From positions 1-42,538 of the IMG/VR virus record IMGVR_UViG_3300037585_001111: a stretch of 42,538 bases of DNA; one strand, given 5' to 3'. Every line of letters starts with the position of its first letter. Within the stretch, counting starts at the first letter, position 1. This document shows positions 1 through 8,513 of the stretch, piece after piece. Both the position numbers and the translations under genes were made by a program. The notes beneath the pieces were generated by a model. The model searched no databases and was not told where the DNA came from. It worked only from the letters and a program-made list of their open reading frames with translations. The DNA comes from a virus.

Positions 1-2
1 GT

Positions 3-365
3 GATGCTTCTCGTGTAATGTTGTCACCAAAGTTACGACGTGACTTCTCAGACCTAATGGTTTCTGACACTGGTGTTCGTAGAAATATGGACGCAGACGG
101 AAAACTACGACAGTCTGTAGACGTTTATATGTCTGACTTCGGAGATCTAATGGTAGTTCCAAACTACATCATGGGTCTTGGCACACTTGCAAACGAAGCT
201 GCATTTATCTACGATCCTCAGTGGTGGGCTATCGCTACACTACGTCCGATGCAGGAAGTAGAAGTTGGTCAGAAAGGTGACTCAACTGTAGGTATGTTCG
301 TTGAAGAATGTACACTAGAGTGTAAGAACCCATTGGGTTCAGGAGCTATCTACGGATTAGCATAA
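3..365 (+). CDS. Major capsid protein, C-terminal part (partial)
   Basis: The reading frame is open from the left edge of the window, so the first ATG at 18 is almost certainly internal and the gene begins upstream. The last ~120 residues read like the end of the SU10/DUF5309 type of HK97-fold capsid proteins: a WWAIATLRPMQEVEVGQKGD segment, then a TLECKN strand close to the C-terminus. In that family the same place holds a conserved 'LRP..t..lAKtGDs...veyTLe.kN' pattern. The protein would form the icosahedral shell. It is followed directly by a strong terminator, as is usual for a very highly expressed capsid gene. The family match is from memory of the pattern, so the name is likely but not proven. 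Confidence 0.72.
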   Translation, partial: DASRVMLSPKLRRDFSDLMVSDTGVRRNMDADGKLRQSVDVYMSDFGDLMVVPNYIMGLGTLANEAAFIYDPQWWAIATLRPMQEVEVGQKGDSTVGMFVEECTLECKNPLGSGAIYGLA

Positions 366-372
366 ACTATTT

Positions 373-406
373 AGAGGGGAGGAGAATATCTTCCCCTCTT
401 TTTTTA
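373..406 (+). terminator. Rho-independent terminator after the capsid gene
   Basis: AGAGGGGA (373-380) pairs perfectly with TCCCCTCT (392-399) around an 11-base loop, and a run of T follows to 405. It lies 8 bases after the capsid stop codon. It would reduce read-through from the capsid gene into the tail genes. Confidence 0.85.
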
Positions 407-431
407 TTCACATTATCGATAGGAGAAAGAT

Positions 432-731
432 ATGTACGTAATACAATATTATAATAAAACTGGCAGCACTGTAGCAAGTGCTTTTGATAACAACACCACA
501 CATTATATACCAGCAGACATGTGCGCTTTTCAAACTGTAGCTACTTCAGGTGGCGGTTATGAATTAAGCAGGGTAGTATTCTTTGGGGGAAACGCTGCAG
601 GTGTTGACTTAACACCGTTAGCAGACGATAACGACAACGCTACGTATTCCGAAGCAACTTTAGGATATATCGGTAAGTCAGGTAGATTTGTTGCGATAAC
701 AAATAAACAGACAACTGGTTTAGACGCCTAA
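432..731 (+). CDS. Hypothetical protein, probable virion protein
   Basis: This is a 99-residue protein that I do not recognise. It starts at the ATG preceded by AGGAGAAAG. It is rich in Gly, Ala, Asn and Thr, has no membrane segment or signal peptide, and contains an aromatic start (YVIQYYNKTGS) and a Gly-rich middle (SGGGYELSRVVFFGG). It is the first gene after the capsid terminator. A capsid decoration or head-completion role is possible from position alone; nothing in the sequence shows it. Confidence 0.6.
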   Translation: MYVIQYYNKTGSTVASAFDNNTTHYIPADMCAFQTVATSGGGYELSRVVFFGGNAAGVDLTPLADDNDNATYSEATLGYIGKSGRFVAITNKQTTGLDA

Positions 732-748
732 GATAGAAGGAGAGGACA

Positions 749-1090
749 ATGGCTAAATGGATAGTAACTCCAGAAACAAATAAGTCTGAGAACTTTAAGG
801 CATCTATATCGTATGGAGATAACCCTGAAGACACTCGTTATGCAATCTACCAAGACGTAGATAAAATCATAGAAGAAGTAAAGTATGATAAACAATTACT
901 GGACTCAGGTGCTAAGAAGCAAATGGGTTGGCGTAAAGCTTTTACCATACCTGATCTTGTAGCTATTGAGATATTAGAAAATCATTCACTAGATGTACAT
1001 GCACAGAACTTCTTTAAAGATAAGGATAAGATGAAAAGACTTAAATACATTATAAAGACGGAGTATCCATACTTGCTCATCAGCACTTAG
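749..1090 (+). CDS. Hypothetical protein in head-tail region
   Basis: This is a 113-residue, highly charged soluble protein (many Lys, Asp and Glu) that I do not recognise. AAGGAGAGGACA precedes the ATG, a strong ribosome binding site. The C-terminal half looks helical, with NFFKDKDKMKRLKYIIKTEY as a clear amphipathic segment. It sits between the capsid gene and the head-tail adaptor gene, so a role in head completion or assembly is plausible, but this rests only on context. Confidence 0.6.
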   Translation: MAKWIVTPETNKSENFKASISYGDNPEDTRYAIYQDVDKIIEEVKYDKQLLDSGAKKQMGWRKAFTIPDLVAIEILENHSLDVHAQNFFKDKDKMKRLKYIIKTEYPYLLIST

Positions 1091-1100
1091 GAGGAGTAGC

Positions 1101-2024
1101 ATGGCAACGTATACACAATTAGTAGATATGGTATCTGACTGGTCTAATAGAGACACAGCAGTTTTATCATATGCAACTATAAAGACGATGATAAACTTTG
1201 CAGCAGATAATGCTTACAGGACTTTACGAGTTCCTGCGTTAGAAGGACTAAAGCAGTATGATGCAATAACTATTGACTCATCAATAACAAATAATAAATT
1301 AGCAATACCTAATGACGCTATTGAGTTTATACAACTACGTAAGAAATCTTCAGATCACGTATACTCTGATTACGATATCTACGCTAGTAAACTTGATGTT
1401 AAGAGTTTCTATCAAGATTGGATGGATACTGATCAAAGGTATTTCTATACAAGAGAACAAAACAATCTTGTAGTATTTCCAGATCAAAAAGCTGGAGAGC
1501 TATATGAATTATATTACTATAAAAGATTACCAGAAACTAATGCTAGATACTCAGTGGTATCTGGTAATGGTCATAGTACTAGTAACTTTGCAGATCATAA
1601 AGCAGATAATACATTTCAAATGAATTCTTATTTGTGGAAAGGATCTACTAAAACTAATTTAATGAATGGTATAAAGGTAGCAACTAACGATGCTAGTTAT
1701 CCTGCAGAGGGTCCAAATGTATTTACTAGAGATCCAGATTTAGAAGATCAAATATTTGAAGTAACCAGTAGTAACACTACTACAGCGTTACCTACTGGAT
1801 TTTACTTAGGTAAACTAGCTGCTAATTGGTTAAGAGATGATAACGAAAAGATACTATTGTATGGTGCATTAAATGAAGCGTTTACATATCTTAATGAACC
1901 AGCGCAAGCTCAACTATATACAGCTAAATTTGATACAGAAATTAAATTGCTTAATGACGAAGATAAAACTCGTGGATTGAAAGGTGGTATTGTTACTGCA
2001 CATTACGATTCACACTTAATATAG
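1101..2024 (+). CDS. Head-tail adaptor protein (gp4/gp11-like)
   Basis: The 307-residue protein begins MATYTQLVDMVSDWSNR and continues with a helical bundle (FAADNAYRTLRVPALEG), then the strand pattern KLAIPNDAIEFIQLR. This layout is typical of the podovirus adaptor that forms a ring under the portal and joins head to tail (T7 gp11 or P22 gp4 role). Its place after the capsid gene and before the fibre gene fits. About 70 residues in the middle (roughly 150-220) are Ser/Thr/Asn-rich and look like an insertion compared with the compact members of this family. GGAGGAG lies upstream of the ATG. The assignment is by pattern and context. Confidence 0.55.
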   Translation: MATYTQLVDMVSDWSNRDTAVLSYATIKTMINFAADNAYRTLRVPALEGLKQYDAITIDSSITNNKLAIPNDAIEFIQLRKKSSDHVYSDYDIYASKLDVKSFYQDWMDTDQRYFYTREQNNLVVFPDQKAGELYELYYYKRLPETNARYSVVSGNGHSTSNFADHKADNTFQMNSYLWKGSTKTNLMNGIKVATNDASYPAEGPNVFTRDPDLEDQIFEVTSSNTTTALPTGFYLGKLAANWLRDDNEKILLYGALNEAFTYLNEPAQAQLYTAKFDTEIKLLNDEDKTRGLKGGIVTAHYDSHLI

Positions 2025-2034
2025 GGAGAATATC

Positions 2035-4926
2035 ATGGTAGGTATAACAGGTGAAGACTCTCCCGGTGGTTTATTTGGTGGTGGTAGTGGTGACGCTACT
2101 ACTACTGCAACGGCAGAGCAATCTCAAATAGCAGCAGCTGCAAGTGAAACAGCAGCAGCAGCATCCGCTGCAACAGCAAGCACACAAGCATCTAATGCTA
2201 GTACTTCTGCATCAACAGCTTCTACTCAAGCATCTAATGCAAGTGGTTCAGCTACAGCCGCAGCAAGTTCAGCCACAGCAGCAGCAAGTTCTGCATCAAC
2301 TGCTTCTGGTCATAAAGATACAGCTACAACAAAAGCAAGTGAAGCTGCTACGAGTGCAACTAATGCTGCGTCATCAGCGACTACAGCTAGTACACAGGCG
2401 TCTAACGCCAGTACTTCTGCAAGTACAGCTACTACACAAGCTAGCACTGCAACTACACAAGCTAGCGCTGCAACTACAAAAGCAAGTGAAGCATCAACAT
2501 CAGCTACTAACGCTGCGTCATCAGCAACTGCAGCTGCAAGTTCAGCGACAGCGGCAGCAAGTTCAGCTACAGCAGCAGCAGGATCTGCCACAACTGCGTC
2601 AGGTCATAAAGATACTGCGACCACAAAAGCAAGTGAAGCTGCTACGAGTGCAACTAACGCAGCGAACTCAGCGACTACAGCAAGCACACAAGCAACTAAC
2701 TCAAGTAACTCTGCTTCAACTTCTAGTACTCAAGCAACTACTGCTACTAATAAAGCAGCTGATGCAGGTAAATATGCAGTTCACGCAGAAGACTCACAGT
2801 TTACTTTAGCTAATGGTAGTACTACAGGATACTCTGCACTACACTGGTCAGCGAAAGCAGAAGATCATAAAACGGCAGCAGCAACCTCTGCGACTAACGC
2901 AGCTAGTTCTGCAACGGCAGCGGCTAGTTCTGCAACATCAGCAGCAAGTTCTGCAACTACAGCAACTACACAGGCAACTAACGCAAGTAACTCAGCGAGT
3001 ACAGCTACAACTCAAGCTAACACAGCGACTACACAGGCTAGTACAGCTACAACTAAAGCGAGTGAAGCAGCGACTTCAGCTACTAACGCTGCTAGTTCTG
3101 CTTCAACAGCAAGTACTCAAGCTACTAACTCTAGTAACTCAGCAACCTCTGCAGCATCTTCTAATACAGCTGCAGCAGCAGCGAGAGATGCAGCGTTAGC
3201 AGCACTCGATTCATTTGATGACAGATACTTAGGAGTTAAAAGTTCAGGCCCATCAGTTGATAACGACGGAAATGCGCTAGCTCAAGGAGCATTGTACTTT
3301 GATTCTGGCACAGACTCTATGAAAGTCTATGATGGTAGCAGCTGGCTAAATGCTTATGCTTCTTTGTCAGGTGCTTTGATTGCTACAAATAACTTATCAG
3401 ATTTAAACAATGCAGGTACTGCAAGAACTAATCTAGGTGTTGCAATAGGATCTAATGTTCAAGCTCACTCTAGTGTTCTTGATGGTACTCAACAATCTTT
3501 TACTACTACACTAAAGAATAAACTTGATGGTGTAGCAACTTCAGCAAACGCTTATGTGCATCCTAATCACAGTGGAGAAGTAACTTCTACTGCTGATGGT
3601 GCAACTGTAATAGCTGACAATATAGTAGATGAAGCAAATCTTAAAGTATCTAATACACCTACTAATGGTTATTTCTTATCAGCACAATCAGGAAACTCTG
3701 GTGGATTAACATGGGCTGTTCCAACTAATACAACATACTCTGTTGGAGATGGTGGGTTAACACAAAATAACTTTACGAATACTCTTAAGTCTAAATTAGA
3801 TGCTATAGAAGCTAGTGCGACAGCTGATCAAACTGATGCTGAAATACGAGCAGCTGTAGAAGCTGCAACAGATTCTAATGTGTTTACAGATGCTGATCAT
3901 AGTAAGTTAAATGCTATAGAAGCAAGTGCAACTGCAGATCAGACTGCAGCTGAGATTAGAACTTTAGTTGAAAGTGCTAGTGATAGTAATGTATTTACCG
4001 ATGCTGATCACAGTAAGCTTGATGCTATAGAAGCCTCTGCAGATGTAACCGATGCAACTAATGTGACGGCTGCAGGTGCATTAATGGACAGTGAAGTTAC
4101 TAATCTTGCACAAGTAAAAGCATTTGACTCTAGTGATTATGCTACTGCGGCTCAAGGAACACTTGCCACAAACGCCTTACCTAAAGGCGGTGCCACTATG
4201 ACAGGTAATATTACTACCAATGCTCAAGTTAAATTTCAAGACTTAGGTAAGGCTACCTTTGGTGCTGGTGATGACTTAGAAATTTATCATAATGGGTCTA
4301 AGAGTTATATAAAGGATTCTGGAACTGGTAATTTAGCTATATTAACAAATACTTTAGAACTAAATAATGCTGCTGATTCTGCAAATATGATAGTTGCTAG
4401 TGAAGGTGGGTCAGTTACACTTTATAACAATGGTTCGGCAAAAGTTGCAACAGATGCGGCAGGTGCTAATGTAACAGGTACGTTAGACGTAAGCTCTCGT
4501 GTAGTTGTAGCAGGTGGTACAGAAGCAACAAGTACTTCAGATGGTTCTATAGCTACTGCAGGTGGTTTATCTGTAGCTAAAAGTATTGTTACAGCAAGAA
4601 CTAAATCAGTACAAGCTACAGTAGCGGCTAACAGTTCATCAACAGCGTTAGACTTTGGTGCAACTAATAACTTCATGGTAAACATGACAGCCGATACTAC
4701 CTTCTCGTTTTCTAACTTAAGTAGCTCGATTGGATGCTCTGGTAATATTATTATTGTGCAAGACGCAACAGGTAGTAGAGACTTTACACTACCCTCAGAA
4801 GCTAAGACACCTGTTAACGGTGCAACCATTGTTCAGAACACAGGAGCAAACGAAATCAGTGTACTAAGCTACTACGTAATGAGTTCTTCACAAGTACTAG
4901 TTAACTACATAGGAGACTTTGCATAA
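2035..4926 (+). CDS. Tail fibre with long Ala/Ser/Thr coiled coil
   Basis: This is a 963-residue protein. Roughly residues 25-395 are nearly pure Ala/Ser/Thr in 7-residue units (for example ATTQAST, ATTKASE, AASSATA), with small residues at the a and d positions, as in the trimeric coiled-coil shafts of phage fibres. One non-repetitive insert (about 245-285, with YAVHAEDSQFTLANGSTTGY) interrupts the shaft and is a pattern common in tail fibres. The second half has NLSDLNNAGTARTNLGV, a frequent phage-fibre motif, three DADHSKLxAIEASA units, and a C-terminal beta-rich part (about 790-963) that could be the receptor-binding tip. No T7 gp17-like N-terminal attachment domain is evident; the start is Gly-rich. 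GGGAG precedes the ATG. Its stop overlaps the next start (TAATG). Confidence 0.75.
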   Translation: MVGITGEDSPGGLFGGGSGDATTTATAEQSQIAAAASETAAAASAATASTQASNASTSASTASTQASNASGSATAAASSATAAASSASTASGHKDTATTKASEAATSATNAASSATTASTQASNASTSASTATTQASTATTQASAATTKASEASTSATNAASSATAAASSATAAASSATAAAGSATTASGHKDTATTKASEAATSATNAANSATTASTQATNSSNSASTSSTQATTATNKAADAGKYAVHAEDSQFTLANGSTTGYSALHWSAKAEDHKTAAATSATNAASSATAAASSATSAASSATTATTQATNASNSASTATTQANTATTQASTATTKASEAATSATNAASSASTASTQATNSSNSATSAASSNTAAAAARDAALAALDSFDDRYLGVKSSGPSVDNDGNALAQGALYFDSGTDSMKVYDGSSWLNAYASLSGALIATNNLSDLNNAGTARTNLGVAIGSNVQAHSSVLDGTQQSFTTTLKNKLDGVATSANAYVHPNHSGEVTSTADGATVIADNIVDEANLKVSNTPTNGYFLSAQSGNSGGLTWAVPTNTTYSVGDGGLTQNNFTNTLKSKLDAIEASATADQTDAEIRAAVEAATDSNVFTDADHSKLNAIEASATADQTAAEIRTLVESASDSNVFTDADHSKLDAIEASADVTDATNVTAAGALMDSEVTNLAQVKAFDSSDYATAAQGTLATNALPKGGATMTGNITTNAQVKFQDLGKATFGAGDDLEIYHNGSKSYIKDSGTGNLAILTNTLELNNAADSANMIVASEGGSVTLYNNGSAKVATDAAGANVTGTLDVSSRVVVAGGTEATSTSDGSIATAGGLSVAKSIVTARTKSVQATVAANSSSTALDFGATNNFMVNMTADTTFSFSNLSSSIGCSGNIIIVQDATGSRDFTLPSEAKTPVNGATIVQNTGANEISVLSYYVMSSSQVLVNYIGDFA

Positions 4927-6548
4927 TGTTTAACATTGGTTTTTCCGAAAAGGTAGAGTGGTCTACTACGGTATCAACCAGTAAGGCCACTAATACAACA
5001 GCGAGTACAAGTAAATCTACAACAACTACGTGGTCGACTAGTAATAGTACAACGACCACGTACAATACTAGTAAGTCTACTACGACTACTTATAACACTA
5101 GTAATAGTACGACTACGACATATAATACGACTCGTGCTACAGCAACGACAACTACGTTTAATACAAGTCATAGTACTACAACTACTTATAATACCAGCAG
5201 TAGTACTACAACTACTTACAATACGACTCGTGCTACAGCAACGACAACTACGTTTAATACAAGCCATAGTACTACTACAACGTATAACACGACTCGTGCT
5301 ACAGCAACTACGACTACATTTAGTACGAGTCATAGCACCACTACGACGTATAATACGAGTCATAGTACAACGACTACTTACGGAACTAATACAACTAGGA
5401 GTACTACAACTACTTACAACACAAGTCACAGTACTACTACAACTTATAGTACAAGTAAAAGTACTACTACGACTACAACATTCAATACTAGCCACAGCAC
5501 TACTACAACGTATAATACAAGTAAGAGTACTACAACTACGTATGGAACGAATACAACTCGCAGTACTACAGAGACATATAATACTAGCCATAGTACTACT
5601 ACAACGTATAATACAAGTAAGAGTACTACAACTACGTATAGTACAAGTCACAGTACTACAACTACGTTTAATACAAGTCAGAGTACTACAACTACGTATA
5701 GTACAAGTAGATCTACAAGTCACATGACTTGTAATTACTGTGGTACTAAAGGTCATCAGGATTTTAGTACTTCGTATACAACTACGTTTAATACAAGTAA
5801 GAGTACTACTACAACTTGGAGTACAAGTAAAAGTACTACAGAGACATATAATACTAGCCATAGCACTACAACGACGTATAGTACAAGTAAAAGTACTACT
5901 ACAACTTATAGTACAAGTCATAGCACTACTACTACGTTTAGTACAAATACAAGTCACAGTACTACTACAACTTATAGTACAAGTCATAGCACTACAACAA
6001 CTTACAGTACATCTAGAAGTACAAATACGACTACGACGTATAATACGAGTCACAGTACAACGACTACTTATAGTACATCACATAGTACGACAACAACGTA
6101 TAGTACGAATACTACTAAAAGTACTACGACAACTTATAGTACAAGTAAAAGTACTACTACAACATATAATACAACTAGAAGTACAAATACTACAACAACT
6201 TTTAGTACAAGTCATAGTACGACAACAACGTATAGTACGACTAGGAGTACAAATACTACTACAACTTTTAGTACATCACATAGTACTACTACAACTTGGA
6301 GTACGTCACATAGTACTACTACAACGTATAGTACAACTAGAAGTACTAATACAACTACGACTTTTAGTACGTCACATAGTACAACAACTACGTATAGTAC
6401 GTCACATAGTACTACAACTACGTACAGTACATCACATAGTACAACGACTACATTTAATACAAGTCAGAGTACTACAACTACGTTTAATACAACGTCTAGT
6501 ACTACAACAACTTTTAACACACAAAGAACAACTAACTTTTATTCATAA
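4926..6548 (+). CDS. Thr/Ser-rich tandem-repeat virion protein with a CxxC-x4-H insert
   Basis: Almost the whole 540-residue protein is made of about 10-residue units of the form (N/S)TS(H/K/N/Q/R)STTTT(Y/F/W), with some longer units that add a TTRATA or TTRSTN segment. One aromatic residue closes each unit. The only break is at residues 266-282, where C269, C272 and H277 form a CxxCx4H pattern like an incomplete zinc knuckle. The N-terminus (MFNIGFSEKVEW) is the only other non-repeat part. There is no signal peptide or membrane segment. The gene is coupled to the tail fibre by TAATG and followed by a putative glycosyltransferase. I infer an extended beta-fibre or mucin-like stalk on the virion; similar low-complexity proteins occur in marine phages, but I know of no proven function. 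Confidence 0.7.
   Translation: MFNIGFSEKVEWSTTVSTSKATNTTASTSKSTTTTWSTSNSTTTTYNTSKSTTTTYNTSNSTTTTYNTTRATATTTTFNTSHSTTTTYNTSSSTTTTYNTTRATATTTTFNTSHSTTTTYNTTRATATTTTFSTSHSTTTTYNTSHSTTTTYGTNTTRSTTTTYNTSHSTTTTYSTSKSTTTTTTFNTSHSTTTTYNTSKSTTTTYGTNTTRSTTETYNTSHSTTTTYNTSKSTTTTYSTSHSTTTTFNTSQSTTTTYSTSRSTSHMTCNYCGTKGHQDFSTSYTTTFNTSKSTTTTWSTSKSTTETYNTSHSTTTTYSTSKSTTTTYSTSHSTTTTFSTNTSHSTTTTYSTSHSTTTTYSTSRSTNTTTTYNTSHSTTTTYSTSHSTTTTYSTNTTKSTTTTYSTSKSTTTTYNTTRSTNTTTTFSTSHSTTTTYSTTRSTNTTTTFSTSHSTTTTWSTSHSTTTTYSTTRSTNTTTTFSTSHSTTTTYSTSHSTTTTYSTSHSTTTTFNTSQSTTTTFNTTSSTTTTFNTQRTTNFYS
4960..6540 (+). repeat. Degenerate ~30-base tandem repeats inside the Thr/Ser gene
   Basis: At DNA level the gene is a run of units close to AGTACTACAACTACGTATAA followed by TACAAGTCAT. 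The units keep frame but use mixed ACT, ACA and ACG codons for Thr. The codon mixing lowers identity between neighbours, yet several adjacent units still share runs longer than 15 bases, so unequal recombination could change the copy number. Confidence 0.8.
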
Positions 6549-6560
6549 TGAGGACACACT

Positions 6561-7481
6561 ATGAAGATGTTTAATAAACACACTTTACAAAAACAAATAG
6601 GTGATATGCCTAAATCAAATACACTAGAACATTTAAGACAAGTAGAAAGGTATTTTTTAAAAGAAATTAAAAAGCTACCATTAGAACAAGACTACGATGT
6701 CGTTGCTAACGAAGTACCTTGGTTTAGGACAATAAGTTATACAGAATTTGCACATTGTTTTATTATGTATCCACTATCTCCGATCATAAAAGATCGTCAG
6801 ATACGAGAAGCATATGATGATGCATCAACTATTAATTTAGATTATATAAGTTATCTAAAAGATAGAATAACTAACAATACAGTTAACAAGTATAGCCATA
6901 TAAAAGATTCTAAGATAACCCCACGAGATCATTTAATTGTTCCAGTAGGTAGTAATAAAATTAAAGAAACTGTTTGTATGAATAAGTTACGTTACATTAT
7001 AAACACACATGGTGAAGATGAAGTATATTTAAAGCCACATCCTTTAACAACACATCAGATCGTAGGAGAACTACGAGATATGCTTGGTGAGGATGTGGTA
7101 CTAAATAGAGATGATGATCTTTATAAGTTATTAGTTGATGCTGAAGTTGTTTATACTAGTCATAGAAGTGAGTCTATAGCTTATGCAGTTGCGTTAGGAA
7201 AAGAAATTGATTGCATTGATGTTTATCAAAAAGTGCATGAAGGTTCTTTTTATCATATAGCTAATGGCATTTTTAATGCTGGTCCAAAAGTAGAGGATCA
7301 ACAAACATTTATACAAAGAACATTTAATAGTTATAAAAGTGGTATTGTTAATCCTATATTAGATGAAAATTGGAAAGACAGAATAGATCAATACTTAAAT
7401 TACATAATGACTATTAGAGAAGAGTATAGGTATAAATATTTATGGAACGCAGAAGGAACTATGGAGAGATCTAAAAAATGA
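6561..7481 (+). CDS. Putative GT-B-fold glycosyltransferase (capsule-synthesis-like)
   Basis: This is a 306-residue soluble protein. The second half resembles the nucleotide-sugar-binding half of KpsC/KpsS and CDP-glycerol-transferase-type enzymes: KPHP at 158-161, a following helix, the LLVDAEVVYTS strand, then S203-E204-S205 leading into AYAVALGKEIDCIDV. In those families the HP motif and the S/E-x-A...GK segment bind the donor. The N-terminal half is less clear. GAGGAC precedes the ATG. It directly follows the Thr/Ser repeat protein and overlaps the next gene by 4 bases, so the product may modify that virion protein or the host surface. Both the enzyme class and the substrate are inference. 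Confidence 0.45.
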   Translation: MKMFNKHTLQKQIGDMPKSNTLEHLRQVERYFLKEIKKLPLEQDYDVVANEVPWFRTISYTEFAHCFIMYPLSPIIKDRQIREAYDDASTINLDYISYLKDRITNNTVNKYSHIKDSKITPRDHLIVPVGSNKIKETVCMNKLRYIINTHGEDEVYLKPHPLTTHQIVGELRDMLGEDVVLNRDDDLYKLLVDAEVVYTSHRSESIAYAVALGKEIDCIDVYQKVHEGSFYHIANGIFNAGPKVEDQQTFIQRTFNSYKSGIVNPILDENWKDRIDQYLNYIMTIREEYRYKYLWNAEGTMERSKK

Positions 7482-8047
7482 GTATAGTATATGACGTAGG
7501 TAAAATGTCAGCTTTAATGAATACAGATGACATTATAAATGAATGTGTTGCAGTAGCTACATCAGCAATGGGGTCTACTGACAGTAATTGGTTTAGTTTA
7601 TGGAAAGATGGATATAGGGATTCTTTTGATCTTTCAGTAGTACTTGCTAAAGATGATGCAGACTCGAATAAACTTGTAGGTATGTTTGGTTTTGGAGATA
7701 TTTCTCAATACCCATTATTATCTGGTACATATTCTAGAAATAGATATCCTTGGGTTAATACAATGAGAGATGCTATAACAGCAAAAGGTATAGACTTAGC
7801 AAAAGTCGATGCAGCCTCTGCTATATATGTACATGATGATTATACAGGTCAAAGCATAGCTACAACTATGATGGGTAAAAGAGCTACACATCAATTAGCA
7901 CGAGGTATAACACATGCTGTTTCTTTTGCTTATGAGTCTGTAGATATTAAAAATTGGAGTGGTACAAGAACAAGTGCCGAAGAAATAGGAACTGATGGTG
8001 ATGAGAATAAAATATATTTCTTTGATCTTGATCAGTTAAAAATGTAA
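7478..8047 (+). CDS. Putative GNAT-type acetyltransferase
   Basis: The 189-residue protein has a hydrophobic strand and turn (AASAIYVHDDYTGQSIATTM) followed by a helix and a late segment FAYESVDIKNWSGTRTS. This matches the order of GNAT motif A (acetyl-CoA pyrophosphate loop, usually Q/R-x-x-G-x-G/A) and motif B. The loop here is TGQSIA, so one expected Gly is Ser. The gene overlaps the putative glycosyltransferase by ATGA and shares one base with the next start. A sugar or protein N-acetyl transfer step following glycosyl transfer is a reasonable guess. The family call is moderate at best. Confidence 0.38.
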   Translation: MSIVYDVGKMSALMNTDDIINECVAVATSAMGSTDSNWFSLWKDGYRDSFDLSVVLAKDDADSNKLVGMFGFGDISQYPLLSGTYSRNRYPWVNTMRDAITAKGIDLAKVDAASAIYVHDDYTGQSIATTMMGKRATHQLARGITHAVSFAYESVDIKNWSGTRTSAEEIGTDGDENKIYFFDLDQLKM

Positions 8048-8379
8048 TGTGGCCTTTCACTAAAGCAAGGAATATGTTTGGTCCTCCTCGTTGGGGAGTT
8101 CACAAATATCGTGTATTTAATATATCACTAGTAGATGTAGGTTTAGCCTTATTCTTAGCGTATATATTTAATATTTATCTATTCCCTGAGTGGAGTTACA
8201 TTATAGTTATGATAGGAACATTTATGTTAGGTATATTTTTACATAGGCTCTTTGGAGTAAAGACAACAATAGATAGATTACTGTTTAAACGATGGTATAA
8301 GAAAACTAGAAAAGAAGCATTTGCTCGAAAGAATAATCATGGAACTATTATTATATGGGATAACTGTTCTGACAAATAG
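8047..8379 (+). CDS. Small two-TM membrane protein
   Basis: This 110-residue protein has two hydrophobic segments (about 26-45 and 49-68), a positively charged N-terminus and a strongly basic C-terminal tail (RLLFKRWYKKTRKEAFARKNN). By the positive-inside rule both ends should face the cytoplasm. Its ATG shares a base with the stop of the preceding gene (TAATG). It opens a run of six small envelope-directed genes. I do not recognise a family; a lysis or membrane-remodelling role is suggested only by context. Confidence 0.6.
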   Translation: MWPFTKARNMFGPPRWGVHKYRVFNISLVDVGLALFLAYIFNIYLFPEWSYIIVMIGTFMLGIFLHRLFGVKTTIDRLLFKRWYKKTRKEAFARKNNHGTIIIWDNCSDK

Positions 8380-8408
8380 AAGATAATTAAATTAAATGGA
8401 GAATCAAT

Positions 8409-8513
8409 ATGAGTAAATATAAATGGATATTAATAGGTTTAGTATTAGTTATAGCAGCTGGTATAATATTCTATGGAACTAGCGCAACTATGTGTGAACC
8501 TCCCTGTCTCTAA
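8409..8513 (+). CDS. 34-residue single-TM protein
   Basis: This short frame is ATG-started, has GGAG 7 bases upstream, and ends exactly one base before the ATG of the next gene. The product is MSKYKW, then a hydrophobic stretch of about 16 residues, then a short polar tail ending MCEPPCL. The two Cys and two Pro in the last seven residues are unusual. It could be a small holin- or spanin-like peptide; no family can be assigned. Spacing, ribosome binding site and tight packing argue that it is real. Confidence 0.5.
   Translation: MSKYKWILIGLVLVIAAGIIFYGTSATMCEPPCL

Noticed and set aside
2144-3199. Gln/Leu-rich + strand frames inside the fibre gene
   Set aside because: They are frame-shifted readings of the Ala/Ser/Thr repeats and have no start signals.
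4974-6053. Long - strand open frame of 359 codons opposite the Thr/Ser repeat gene
   Set aside because: It is Cys/Ser/Thr/Ile repeat sequence produced by the complement of the repeats, has no ribosome binding site or neighbours on that strand, and lies against the direction of all genes around it.
4926-6548. CRISPR-like array of ~30-base repeats
   Set aside because: The units are degenerate, in frame, without unique spacers, and encode a regular peptide.
7610-7630. Further TATAGGGAT blocks (also near 21347) as promoters
   Set aside because: Both lie within coding sequence far from gene starts and are expected by chance in AT-rich DNA.
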